DNA of 64,000 nt from Acidobacteriota bacterium (GTDB taxonomy: Bacteria > Acidobacteriota > Terriglobia > Acidiferrales > UBA7541). The notes under the pieces were generated by a model, which saw only the letters and a list, made by a program, of their open reading frames with translations, was not told the DNA's origin and ran no database searches. Positions 37,954 to 45,786 of the stretch are shown here, one piece after another (position 1 is the first letter of the stretch; each line of letters opens with the position of its first letter). The stretch covers positions 186,001 through 250,000 of the forward strand of contig JABCYZ010000001.1 of assembly GCA_013289955.1 (NCBI GenBank), written 5' to 3'. The translations under genes and the position numbers were made by a program.

Positions 37954-38243
37954 TAGCGGCCTCGCTCCTCGGCGACGATGTCTGCTCCCGGTAGAACCCG
38001 ATCGCCGAAGATCTTCTTGCGGCGGGCCGCGAAATCCGGAACCGCTACGGTTGTTCCTAGCTGTTCCGCTGGAACGATGCGGGCTATAACCTTGTCGCGG
38101 TCTCGGAGTTCCACAGTTTTTCCCGCCCGCAACCAAGCCTTAAGCTTTCGGGTGTCCCGTAGTGACGGATGTTCATGTTGGGCATGCGACGATTGTGCCA
38201 CATTGCGTGTCACGATATCAAAGTCATGAAGCGCTCCACGCAC
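37950..38243 (-). CDS. Phd/YefM-like antitoxin, orphaned
   Basis: The protein of up to 97 residues includes the antitoxin core SLRDTRKLKAWLRAGKTVEL followed by RDRDKVIARIVPAE, the DNA-binding and dimerisation part of prevent-host-death type antitoxins. The C-terminal segment DFAARRKKIFGDRVLPGADI is the toxin-neutralising tail that usually wraps a PIN toxin. The start is uncertain: ATG 38243 and GTG 38201 are in frame, and the usual N-terminal methionine seems displaced. Its PIN partner survives only as the remnant that overlaps its stop codon, so it may be decaying. Confidence 0.68.
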   Translation of the reverse strand: MRGALHDFDIVTRNVAQSSHAQHEHPSLRDTRKLKAWLRAGKTVELRDRDKVIARIVPAEQLGTTVAVPDFAARRKKIFGDRVLPGADIVAEERGRY

Positions 38244-38398
38244 TCCCGTAATTCCTGATAGTTGAGTTGTGCCGCCTGTTCGGCCGTGCGCGCCGCACGA
38301 AAACGCTGGATCGATTCGACACTGAATAAGGTCTGGCTGAGGGATGCGTCTACGATTCTGGGAGGCGCAAACTGGTCGTTCTTTTCATCCACTTCCAT
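38210..38398 (-). CDS. small hypothetical protein
   Basis: The 62-residue frame (MEVDEKNDQFAPPRIVDASL, later FRAARTAEQAAQLNYQELRE) is acidic at the start and helical later. It overlaps the possible upstream start of the antitoxin by 34 bp. It resembles nothing I can name. Length, orientation and position suggest that it belongs to the same small unit as the toxin-antitoxin genes. Confidence 0.42.
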   Translation of the reverse strand: MEVDEKNDQFAPPRIVDASLSQTLFSVESIQRFRAARTAEQAAQLNYQELRECVERFMTLIS

Positions 38399-38582
38399 GC
38401 CCTCGTCCGGTTGCTCCCCGCAAGTCGAGCGTCTGGTAGATCGCTAGATGCACACGCGTGAAGCCAATTTATTTAAGCTGAGTCGCACGAGATAGATAAC
38501 GCGCCCAGCGATTTCTCAAAGTGCCCAGAATGAGCTGAAACTCGAGATTGAAATCTAAGAAGAACTTGCCGTAAGCTGTTGA

Positions 38583-38600
38583 CAGCGAAGTGTTTCGCTG
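38583..38600 (+). other. hairpin directly before tRNA-Arg
   Basis: CAGCGAA (38583-38589) and TTCGCTG (38594-38600) form a 7 bp perfect stem with a 4 nt loop that ends two bases before the first tRNA nucleotide. It would form in the 5' leader of the tRNA precursor, next to the RNase P cleavage site. Confidence 0.5.
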
Positions 38601-38601
38601 C

Positions 38602-38679
38602 GCGCCCGTAGCTCAGTTGGATCAGAGCATCTGGCTTCGAACCAGAGGGTCGGGAGTTCGAGTCTCTCCGGGCGCGCCA
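38602..38679 (+). tRNA. tRNA-Arg (anticodon TCG)
   Basis: The sequence folds as a full cloverleaf. The acceptor stem pairs GCGCCCG with CGGGCGC, the D arm starts TAGCTCAGTTGG, and the anticodon stem TCTGG/CCAGA encloses CTTCGAA with anticodon TCG (reads CGA). The T arm contains the GTTCGAG loop sequence. CCA is encoded at 38677-38679. A partial copy of its 3' end lies at 39554-39571. Confidence 0.95.
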
Positions 38680-38964
38680 TTTTCTCAATCACTTACAGGC
38701 ACTGAATTTTTATCCGGGGCCACTGTGTAGCGGAAACTGTAGCGGGTCGGAGTCGTTTTTCGACTGTGGCTGCTCGTTTCGGGCCGGGTGAATTGAAACC
38801 GAAGTAGTGGATGTTAAGCGCCAGACAGCAAGCCTCGTACCTGCAAAATTCACACCTCGTACCAAACTCACCCGATAGTGCGCCTGTACCGCGCTGCTAT
38901 CCTGACGACGATATTTGTGCCCGTCACGACGGGGCAGCGTCGTTGAATCCAAAAGGAGGCTGAG

Positions 38965-39117
38965 ATGCTTGGAATAATTGCTGCGGTTCTGTTGGTAATG
39001 TGGTTGCTCGGATTTGTGGCGTTCCATGTTTCGGCTGGTTTCATTCATATACTCTTAGTGCTTGCGGTCATAATGTTCGTTCTTCACTTGCTGAGAGGAA
39101 GGTCGGCCACAGTCTGA
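38965..39117 (+). CDS. lmo0937-like small membrane protein
   Basis: This 50-residue protein is MLGIIAAVLLVMWLLGFVAF plus HVSAGFIHILLVLAVIMFVL and a basic end. The two hydrophobic helices separated by a short His-containing turn match the lmo0937 family of tiny membrane proteins that are common next to stress genes. AAAAGGAGG lies seven bases before the ATG, one of the best ribosome binding sites in the window. The function is not established. Confidence 0.8.
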   Translation: MLGIIAAVLLVMWLLGFVAFHVSAGFIHILLVLAVIMFVLHLLRGRSATV

Positions 39118-39142
39118 TTCCCACAGCGGACGGGGTCCTACG

Positions 39143-39325
39143 GTGAGCACCGAATTCCTTGATCGTTTAGCCAGCCAACTGAAAGTTGGCAAGGACCCCG
39201 CGAGTTGTCGCGCCATAGACTGGATTCTGGACGTGGTCAAGAAGGGATATGAGAACGGACAATATCAAAGTTCAATAGAGGCAGAAAGAGATTTCCGCCT
39301 GTTCGTTGGACTTGAGGAAGACTAA
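39143..39325 (+). CDS. small hypothetical protein
   Basis: The 60-residue frame (STEFLDRLASQLKVGKDPAS, later GYENGQYQSSIEAERDFRLF) looks like a small soluble, helical protein. Its start is GTG 39143, which has only a weak purine stretch upstream. It is 25 bp behind the lmo0937-like gene and ends 31 bp before a palindrome. I do not recognise it. Confidence 0.45.
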   Translation: MSTEFLDRLASQLKVGKDPASCRAIDWILDVVKKGYENGQYQSSIEAERDFRLFVGLEED

Positions 39326-39356
39326 CGGTCCGCAGCAAGGGTTGACCTGACTGCAA

Positions 39357-39370
39357 GCTAGTATACTAGC
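39357..39370. promoter_or_regulatory. 14 bp perfect palindrome
   Basis: GCTAGTATACTAGC is fully self-complementary and lies 10 bp behind a TTGACC sequence (39342-39347). A dimeric regulator could bind here, but there is no obvious gene directly downstream on the plus strand. It may be an operator whose gene was lost. Confidence 0.45.
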
Positions 39371-39553
39371 GAACGCTGGTGTTATGGTCTGTTGTCAACT
39401 ATCCAGCCTTGACGTTTGTTTGGATGTTCACACTGTAGGTCGACCATGCAGCGCCCGCGGTTTCCCGCAACCACATCAGGGGAGAGATTTTAATCGGGGG
39501 AATTCGATCAGCGAAACGGCGGCAACAAAGCCATCTGGAAAAGTTCTGAAATC

Positions 39554-39571
39554 GTCTCCTTGGGCGCGCCA
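39554..39571 (+). repeat. imperfect copy of the tRNA-Arg 3' end (att-like)
   Basis: GTCTCCTTGGGCGCGCCA matches GTCTCTCCGGGCGCGCCA at the end of tRNA-Arg (38662-38679) in 15 of 18 positions, including 10 consecutive bases up to and including CCA. It is in direct orientation, about 890 bp downstream. Such duplications mark the far end of elements that integrate into tRNA genes, but no integrase gene is present. Confidence 0.4.
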
Positions 39572-39633
39572 GTTCTTAGTGAAGAAAATTTGCGGAAACT
39601 TTCTAGCGCGCGTTCAGCGTTCTCGCGTCTTCC

Positions 39634-40968
39634 TTACTTCTTCGGATTCACAAGCGCCTGGTAAACCGTCGACCGGCTCTGATACTCCACTTGAGGGCTG
39701 TCCGGTCCGAGCACGCGCTGAACCATGCCAATGAATACGATATCGTTTGTCGGGTCAATCCAGAACCATGTCCCCGCAGCTCCGTCCCAAAAAAAAGTAC
39801 CCCGCCCATCCGGCAAATTCGCTTCGGCTGGGTCAAATTCGACGGCGCAATCGTATCCATATCCCAAACCCGGCCGCATGACTTGCGCGCCGATACCAAA
39901 CTCACCCGTCAACAGATTCGCCGCCAGATGGTTCGAGCTCATCAATTCAACAGACGCCGGCGACAAAATCCGCACGCCATTCAGCTCTCCGCCGTTCTGA
40001 AGCATCTCCGCAAACCGAAAATAATCCTCCGCCGTCGTCACCAGCCCGCCGCCTCCGGACGGCATCGGCGGCTGCGCCGCGTAGTCGCCGCCGAATCCTG
40101 GCGCCGGCACCACTTCGCCTTTTTCGTTGCTGCGGTAGATCGTTACAAATCGGCTCCTCTTGTCCGCTGGGACAAAAAATCCGCTGTCATTCATCCCCAG
40201 TGGTTTAAAAATATGCTCCTGCATGAAATCGGGCAGCGTTTGGCCTGACAGCTTTTCCACGATGTAGCCTTGAATGTCCATCGAAACGCTGTAGACCCAC
40301 TGCGTGCCAGGTTGGTACGCCAAAGGAATCTTGGCCAGCTTGTCGACGAACTCACGCAGTGACTTCGACTGCATCAGCCCCGATTTCAGATATCCCTTGT
40401 CCACCGGCGTGTTGCCGAAAAATCCATAAACAAAGCCCGCCGTATGCGTCATCAGCTCTTGCATGGTCGGCGGATGAATTGGGTCCTCCAGAATCATGTT
40501 TCCCGCCGCGTCCACACCTTTGTACACTTTCAAGTGCGCGAATTCCGGAATGTGTTTCGAGATCGGATCCGACGGCAGCCATTTCCCCTGCTCGTAAAGC
40601 AGCATCATGGCCACACCGGTCACCGGTTTGGTCATCGAAAACGCGCGAAAAATGGTGTCACGCGTCATCGGCGCGCCGCTCGCCGCATCGCGCATTCCGT
40701 ACGTTCGGTAGTCAACAACCTTCCCGTGCCGCGCTAGCAGCGTCACCGCCCCCGGTAGCTGCTTCTGATCCACCGCCTGTTGCATCAGCGCGTGCAGCCG
40801 CTCCAGCCGCTCCGGGGAAAACCCCTCGGCTTCCGGCTTCGCCAGCGTCATGTCAACCGTCGCGGGCGCATTGGTAGCGGGTTGTTGACCCATAACCTGG
40901 GCGCCGCCGCTCGCAAGAAACAGGACGCCCAGCAATGCCACTGAGTAATACAGAATCCGCGCCTTCAT
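39634..40968 (-). CDS. exported serine hydrolase (class C beta-lactamase/esterase family)
   Basis: The 444-residue protein has a signal peptide (KARILYYSVALLGVLFLASG, then a likely cleavage before QQPATNAPA). The penicillin-binding fold shows the SxxK motif in FRAFSMTKPVTGVAMM, the second motif near QWVYSVSMDIQGYI (Tyr-Ser-Val) and a C-terminal TFFWDGAAGTWFWIDP segment in place of the KTG box, as in esterase EstB-like members. It probably cleaves esters or peptides outside the cytoplasm. ATG 40968 is chosen over the upstream 41022 codon because the signal peptide begins there. Confidence 0.9.
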   Translation of the reverse strand: MKARILYYSVALLGVLFLASGGAQVMGQQPATNAPATVDMTLAKPEAEGFSPERLERLHALMQQAVDQKQLPGAVTLLARHGKVVDYRTYGMRDAASGAPMTRDTIFRAFSMTKPVTGVAMMLLYEQGKWLPSDPISKHIPEFAHLKVYKGVDAAGNMILEDPIHPPTMQELMTHTAGFVYGFFGNTPVDKGYLKSGLMQSKSLREFVDKLAKIPLAYQPGTQWVYSVSMDIQGYIVEKLSGQTLPDFMQEHIFKPLGMNDSGFFVPADKRSRFVTIYRSNEKGEVVPAPGFGGDYAAQPPMPSGGGGLVTTAEDYFRFAEMLQNGGELNGVRILSPASVELMSSNHLAANLLTGEFGIGAQVMRPGLGYGYDCAVEFDPAEANLPDGRGTFFWDGAAGTWFWIDPTNDIVFIGMVQRVLGPDSPQVEYQSRSTVYQALVNPKK

Positions 40969-41399
40969 CGTGAGTTCTCCTCGTGCGTCGCTGCAACGAT
41001 TTACGACATACTCCGTGCGCACGACCGGCGATTATCCCCCAATTTGCGCGCTACGCCACCCACAACTCGGGTTTTTATGCATGGAGTGCGCCGGCCCGGC
41101 TGGCGCTTTCCGTCAGCAGGGTGTCGCCACTACTTTAGTCCTGCCCTCGGTCGCGTTGAATCTTCTCTTCCGCCTGCGCCTTGAAATGGACAGATCGCCG
41201 TGCGCCTCGGGATTTATCCAGAATTCCGGGGTCGTGCCGAAGTAGCGCGCCAGCCGATTTGCGTCGAACCCGAACGGAATCACGAACCCCTTAGGAAGAA
41301 TCTCTCCTCGATGCATGTAAAGCATTCTATGGGGGCCGTGGATTTGCCATCAGCAGTCTGCTTTGGCCGTGGCCCCGCAGGAGCCGCGGCATTGCAAGA
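40969..41399. other. intergenic region containing a HigA remnant
   Basis: This 431 bp region between the serine hydrolase and the sigma factor, both on the minus strand, holds only the collapsed antitoxin frame at 41113-41325. I see no promoter of good quality for the hydrolase. Confidence 0.45.
41113..41325 (-). pseudogene. HigA-family antitoxin with internal deletion
   Basis: The frame starts MLYMHRGEILPKGFVIPFGF, matching the N-terminus of HigA antitoxins (HPGEIL, then a hydrophobic patch). It jumps directly from DANRLA to RYFGTTPEFWINPEAH, which normally lies about 35 residues later at the end of the helix-turn-helix domain. The DNA-recognition helices are therefore missing. The deletion joins two RLA-containing words, which suggests recombination between short repeats. 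After GDL the frame becomes unrelated, basic sequence. No HigB toxin is present. Confidence 0.68.
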
Positions 41400-42626
41400 C
41401 TAGGATTCAAGTTTGGCGAGCATGCGTCCGAGAAATCGTCGTTCCACATCGTTCGTCGCGAGTGCGAGCGCTTGCCGGTAAGCGTCGGCCGCCTCAGTGG
41501 CTCTTCCGAGCCGGCGAAGCACATCCGCGCGTGCCGCAGGCAAGAGATGAAACTCGCCCAACTCACCGCGCTTCTCCAGATCGTCGAGCAACGCCAGCCC
41601 CTCTTCAAGAGAGCGGCCCATCGCCACAGCCACCGCCCGGTTCACTTCAATGACCGGCGAGGGATTGTCTCGCAACAAAATATCGTAGAGCCCCGCGATC
41701 TGCCGCCAGTCCGGTTCTTTTGGAGTCTTGGCATTGGCGTGAAGTGCAGCAATGGAAGCCTGCACCGCGTATGCGCCCGCGGCTCCACTTCGCAGCGCCG
41801 ATTCCGTGAGACGTGTGCCCTCTCTGATCTGCTCCCAATGCCAAAGATCGCGGTTCTGCTCCTCCAACAAAATCAACTCACCGTCGCCGCCAACCCGCGC
41901 GTCACGCCGCGAATCGTGCAGCAGCATCAACCCAAGCAGTGCTTGCGCCTCTGTTTGCCGCGGCAACAGCTGGCACAGGACCCGTCCCAGGCGAATCGCT
42001 TCCGCGCACAGCTCTCGTCGAATGAGCGCATCGCCGCTGCTCGCCAGATAGCCTTCATTAAAAATGAGGTAGACGACCAAAAGCACTGCTTCGAGTCGCG
42101 CAGGCAAGTCCTCCTCGGACGGAACTCGATAGGGAATCCCTGCTTCGCGAATTTTCCTCTTCGCCCGCACCAGTCTTTGCGACATCGTCGCCAGTGGCAC
42201 CAGAAAAGCCCGCGAAATCTCCTCGGTAGTTACGCCCGAGACTGTCTGCAGCGTCAACGCAACTTGCGCCTCCGTCGGAAGAGCGGGGTGACAACACGTA
42301 AAAATCAGCCGCAAGCGGTCATCGGGAAACATTTTATCCGTCGAATCGTCCCCGGCCTGGCTGACAAATCCCGTGTGACGTGCAATCTCGTCGCGCTTGG
42401 TGTCAAACCGCCGATCACGCCGCAGCCTGTCAATGGCCTTGTTGCGGGCCGTGCTGACCAGCCAGGCGCGCGGATTTGCCGGCACACCCGCCGCGGGCCA
42501 CTTTTGCATCGCCGTGGCATACGCTTCCTGCAGCATCTCCTCGGCTAAATCAAAATCGCCGAGGAGACCAATGAGCGTGGAGAGCATGCGGCCGGATTCT
42601 TCGCGGTGAAGCTTCTCGAAATCCAT
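41400..42626 (-). CDS. ECF sigma factor with C-terminal extension (ECF42 type)
   Basis: The 408 residues start with sigma region 2 (about 10-80: DFDLAEEMLQEAYATAMQKW, NPRAWLVSTARNKAIDRLRR) and region 4 (about 110-170: TEAQVALTLQTVSGVTTEEI, SRAFLVPLATMSQRLVRAKR). A long C-terminal domain (about 185-408) follows, with repeat-like helices such as LLDDLEKRGELGEFHLLPAA and ATEAADAYRQALALATNDVE. This architecture, next to a YCII/DGPF-type gene, defines the ECF42 group, which lacks a classical anti-sigma factor and is thought to be controlled through its extension. The YCII gene is 43 bp upstream. Confidence 0.92.
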   Translation of the reverse strand: MDFEKLHREESGRMLSTLIGLLGDFDLAEEMLQEAYATAMQKWPAAGVPANPRAWLVSTARNKAIDRLRRDRRFDTKRDEIARHTGFVSQAGDDSTDKMFPDDRLRLIFTCCHPALPTEAQVALTLQTVSGVTTEEISRAFLVPLATMSQRLVRAKRKIREAGIPYRVPSEEDLPARLEAVLLVVYLIFNEGYLASSGDALIRRELCAEAIRLGRVLCQLLPRQTEAQALLGLMLLHDSRRDARVGGDGELILLEEQNRDLWHWEQIREGTRLTESALRSGAAGAYAVQASIAALHANAKTPKEPDWRQIAGLYDILLRDNPSPVIEVNRAVAVAMGRSLEEGLALLDDLEKRGELGEFHLLPAARADVLRRLGRATEAADAYRQALALATNDVERRFLGRMLAKLES

Positions 42627-42669
42627 GCGGGTGACGGTGAATCACCGCCCTTCTTGAAAGTGACGACGG

Positions 42670-43044
42670 TTAGCCTTTCGCGCTGTCCGCGCGAGCTTCG
42701 CGGACCCACAGCGGCCGCACCTCGATGGAACCCGTGCGCGCGCTGGGGATTTTGCCGGCCATTGCGATGGCGTCATCCAAATCAGCCGCTTCGACGAGAT
42801 AGTACCCGCCCAGCTGTTCCTTGGTTTCCGCGAAAGGGCCATCCGTGACGACACGTTTGCCATTGCGCACCCGAACCGTCGAAGCCGATGAGATTGGCTT
42901 CAGCTGGCCTCCGGCGCGGTGTTTGCCGGCTGCCGTAATTTCCTGCGTAAACTTGCCATATTCCTGGTACATGGCCCCGACTTCCTCAGGGCTCATGTTT
43001 GAGAAATTAGCTTCCGCGTCATAAATAAGAAGAAGAAATTGCAT
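42670..43044 (-). CDS. YCII/DGPF-family protein partnered with the sigma factor
   Basis: The protein of 124 residues has the YCII fold. It starts MQFLLLIYDAEANFSNMSPE and carries the name-giving motif in KRVVTDGPFAETKEQLGGYY. Genes of this family are consistently adjacent to ECF42 sigma factors and are their likely targets or partners; the enzymatic role is not settled. It is followed after 43 bp by the sigma factor gene on the same strand, so the two form an operon. Confidence 0.9.
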   Translation of the reverse strand: MQFLLLIYDAEANFSNMSPEEVGAMYQEYGKFTQEITAAGKHRAGGQLKPISSASTVRVRNGKRVVTDGPFAETKEQLGGYYLVEAADLDDAIAMAGKIPSARTGSIEVRPLWVREARADSAKG

Positions 43045-43107
43045 TTTTGTTGCCTCCTGCAGGTTAGACGAACGACCAGCCCGGAAATCGACATCGCGAT
43101 CCAGAAA

Positions 43108-43551
43108 TCACCTACGCTTCTGTCCGCGCCCCCGGAGCTTCAAAGAGCGGTTGGATTTCTTTTGAGACGCGGCGGCCCTGCCTTTCAGATCTTTGCTAGA
43201 GGCTGCGGCCGCTTCGGTCGGAAATTGCTCAGACAAGTTCCGGGGAGCAGCGAGTTGCCAAGCTGCTGCCAAAACCCTACGCATCGTAGTTTTCTTGGCG
43301 GTTTTGAGCTCGACGCGTGTGCAGCCTTGCCGTCCCCAAGCTCCTGTTTCTGGAGAAAATACTGATGGCTCGGCGCGCACGAGCATTTCCTGCTCGACGG
43401 GCGTGACCTTGACCATGCCCCGCTCCGTGTTTGGGTAGCCGAGCGTCGCGAAGATTTTCCCGGCTACCCGGAAGTCAGGGTGATTCATGTGAGCGCGCTC
43501 TTCGGTCTCCGGAAAGCTGAGCGCTAGCTTGCGGAACTCGTCGGCTGTCAT
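43108..43551 (-). CDS. MmcQ/YjbR-like protein with basic tail
   Basis: The first 90 residues match the MmcQ/YjbR fold: MTADEFRKLALSFPETEERA, then HPDFRVAGKIFATLGYPN and EMLVRAEPSVFSPETGAWGR. The last 55 residues are low complexity and strongly basic (SSKDLKGRAAASQKKSNRSL), ending in KLRGRGQKRR, which suggests contact with nucleic acid. ATG 43551 is preferred; the longer frame up to 43782 overlaps the promoter region of the divergent oxidoreductase gene. Function in the family is not well established. Confidence 0.82.
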   Translation of the reverse strand: MTADEFRKLALSFPETEERAHMNHPDFRVAGKIFATLGYPNTERGMVKVTPVEQEMLVRAEPSVFSPETGAWGRQGCTRVELKTAKKTTMRRVLAAAWQLAAPRNLSEQFPTEAAAASSKDLKGRAAASQKKSNRSLKLRGRGQKRR

Positions 43552-43660
43552 GACGCGCCTCCCTCCTGCGGAAAATGATATGACAACACAAAGCCGTGCA
43601 GCCGGCAACGGAGTCACCACCCCATTTTTTCCCGGCCACATAAGCGAAACGCGCCAAATC

Positions 43661-43686
43661 CCGTATAGTGGCGCAGCTTTATACGG
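43661..43686. promoter_or_regulatory. inverted repeat in a divergent intergenic region
   Basis: CCGTATA (43661-43667) and TATACGG (43680-43686) are perfect inverted 7-mers separated by 12 bp. They lie between the divergent MmcQ-like and oxidoreductase genes and may form an operator for one or both. Confidence 0.42.
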
Positions 43687-43839
43687 AACGCCAGCGAAGG
43701 AATGCTGTGCCCGTCCTCGCCCGCGCTGGATGATCAACGGCCAGCCCCGAAGAGTGGCATACTTCGGAGCGAATCTCGGCATACGCGAGATCAGAAACAG
43801 AGGCCAGCCCGGGCACTCCAGGGAGAAACGAGACTAGAA

Positions 43840-44796
43840 ATGAAAGCAGCTGTTCTGTGTGAGTTGGGAAAGCCGCCGCGCTTTGCCGAGTTTTCTGATC
43901 CGGCGGCGGGCGCAGGCGAGGCGATTGTGCGCGTGCTAGCCGCCTCCTTGAAACCGATCGATAGACAGCTTGCGGCGGGCACGCACTATGCGAGTCCGCG
44001 CGCGCTACCGGTGGTGTGCGGAACGGACGGAGTTGGCCAGCTCGCGGATGGAACGCGCATATTCTTTGGCGGGCCGCGGCGCCCCTACGGGGCGATGGCG
44101 GAGCAGACCGTAGTTCCTGCGGGATTCTGTTTTTCTGTTCCGGAGGGCCTTGATGACGCCAGAGCCGCGGCGCTGCCAAATCCCGGCGTGTCCGCACTGC
44201 TTTCTCTGAACAGCCGCGCGCGGGTGGCAAAAGGCGAGACGGTGCTCATTCTCGGCGCTACGGGAATCACGGGCACGCTGGCTGTGCAAATCGCGAAATT
44301 GCTTGGAGCTGGACGCGTAGTCGCCGCAGGGCGAAATCCTGAGGCACTCGAAAGGCTTCCTGAACTGGGCGCCGATGCCACGATCCAACTCGATCAACCT
44401 GAGGAAGAGTTAAAGAAGGCCTTTACCCGTGAGGGGGGCGATGGCGGCTTCCATGTCATTATCGACTACGTTTGGGGCCGTCCCACCGAAGTGCTTCTTG
44501 CTGCGATCACGCGCAGCGAATTTGCGGCCGTGAATCCCGAAATTCGCTTGCTGCAAGTGGGTGAGAGCGCAGGACCTGCCATCTCGCTACACGCCGCAGT
44601 CCTCAGGAGCACCGCGCTGACAATTCTGGGAACCGCCGGAATGCCAGCCCCCGAAGTGCTTGTCGCTGCCATGCACCAGGTCCTGGCATGGGGAGCCGCA
44701 GGCACAATTCGCATCGAAACTGAACAGGTTCGCCTTTCCGACATCGAACAAGCCTGGCAGCGCACAGAACGCCAACGACTCGTTCTTATTCCTTAG
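43840..44796 (+). CDS. quinone oxidoreductase-like (MDR family) protein
   Basis: The protein of 318 residues belongs to the medium-chain dehydrogenase/reductase superfamily, zinc-free quinone oxidoreductase branch. It has the GroES-like N-terminal domain (KAAVLCELGKPPRFAEF, VVCGTDGVGQLADG) and the nucleotide-binding fold with VLILGATGITGTLAVQIAKL. No zinc-binding cysteines are seen. It likely reduces quinones or enones with NADPH. ATG 43840 follows GGGAGAAACGAG. The last 11 bp overlap the convergent protease gene. Confidence 0.88.
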   Translation: MKAAVLCELGKPPRFAEFSDPAAGAGEAIVRVLAASLKPIDRQLAAGTHYASPRALPVVCGTDGVGQLADGTRIFFGGPRRPYGAMAEQTVVPAGFCFSVPEGLDDARAAALPNPGVSALLSLNSRARVAKGETVLILGATGITGTLAVQIAKLLGAGRVVAAGRNPEALERLPELGADATIQLDQPEEELKKAFTREGGDGGFHVIIDYVWGRPTEVLLAAITRSEFAAVNPEIRLLQVGESAGPAISLHAAVLRSTALTILGTAGMPAPEVLVAAMHQVLAWGAAGTIRIETEQVRLSDIEQAWQRTERQRLVLIP

Positions 44797-45661
44797 ATCG
44801 CTGATCACCGTTCTTAACACCCCGCCAGGAGACATTGTTTTCCCTGAGAAGAGCGAGCGCGTACTGAATCGGTATGGCGGCGCCGGGAGTCCCGGTCGGC
44901 AGCGCGCTGGATTTGGCGAGGGACACCGAAGTGCCGCGCAGCCAAAGCCCTTCGACGAGACCGACCACCGCGTGGGAGTCCGTCGAGAGCACAGGAGAGC
45001 CGCTCTGGCCCTTCACGACGGGATGGCTGAGAAGAAAGACATCGGCGGCGGGCGCTGACTTTTCGAGCTGCGTGGATTCGAAGCTCAGAACTGTGCCAGG
45101 GGAGGAATCTTCGCGGGTGGACTCGAAGCTGTACGCGTTCTGGAGCTTCTGCGGGTGCAGCGAAAGGGCTAGCACGGATTGACCGCGAACGGCTGGGTTG
45201 GCGTCAATCGGGAGGAACGTGACGTTGTAATGGCCAGTGAATGGATTCGTCGTGGTGCGAAGAATGGCTACGTCGTGTCCCGGATCCTTCGCGATCACCG
45301 TGACTTCGAGAAGCTTGGGAGGAGAGTTCGGGCGGTTCACGAGAATATACGGCTGGCCGCCGTCGCGAAACGTTTCCAGAACGTGCGCGACGGTGAGCAG
45401 ATAGCCCTCATTGTTGATGAAGAAAGCATTGCCGAAGAACGTGTAGTGGTAGCCACGCGCCACTGGCGACTGATCGTCGGGATAGACAACGGGACAAACG
45501 GAGGCGATGGCTGTGTCGTTGTCTGTATTGGCTTGCGCTTGCGTCTGCGCGCGCGCGGGGCGAGGCGCGAAGGGAAGTACGGCGCAAGCAAAGGAGACGG
45601 CCGCCAGCGCCGCAATCCCTGTGAATTTGCCACGGCGAGTTTTGCAGGAGCTGAAGCCCAC
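44786..45661 (-). CDS. exported trypsin-like serine protease
   Basis: The 291-residue protein begins with a basic stretch and a signal peptide (about 14-38, ending in ARAQTQA). The catalytic triad of the S1/S46-like trypsin fold is visible: His in GYLLTVAHVLETF, Asp in AKDPGHDVAILRT and Ser in VVKGQSGSPVLSTD. There is no PDZ domain, unlike HtrA proteases, so it may be a stand-alone periplasmic protease. It is convergent with the oxidoreductase gene and divergent from the GbsR-type regulator. Confidence 0.86.
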   Translation of the reverse strand: MGFSSCKTRRGKFTGIAALAAVSFACAVLPFAPRPARAQTQAQANTDNDTAIASVCPVVYPDDQSPVARGYHYTFFGNAFFINNEGYLLTVAHVLETFRDGGQPYILVNRPNSPPKLLEVTVIAKDPGHDVAILRTTTNPFTGHYNVTFLPIDANPAVRGQSVLALSLHPQKLQNAYSFESTREDSSPGTVLSFESTQLEKSAPAADVFLLSHPVVKGQSGSPVLSTDSHAVVGLVEGLWLRGTSVSLAKSSALPTGTPGAAIPIQYALALLRENNVSWRGVKNGDQRSKE

Positions 45662-45786
45662 GAAATCCTCCCCGGCTCTACTCTGACAAAGAAGAGGGTG
45701 CGCGTAAATGGCAGGGAAGGCGGGAAAAGGGACAGGTGTGCATAACGGAAGCGCGCCTTCCGCGGGGGGTAGGACCTAAAAAAGGC

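Larger units (their letters stand above)
39326..39633. other. non-coding stretch with palindrome and att-like repeat
   Basis: This 308 bp region between a small gene and the convergent serine hydrolase gene holds the palindrome at 39357-39370 and the partial tRNA-Arg 3' end at 39554-39571. The only longer open frame (39384-39734, plus) runs into the hydrolase gene and has no protein-like features. Confidence 0.5.

Noticed and set aside
39384..39734. 116-codon plus-strand frame before the serine hydrolase
   Set aside because: It reads into the opposite strand of the hydrolase gene and has no start signals or recognisable features.
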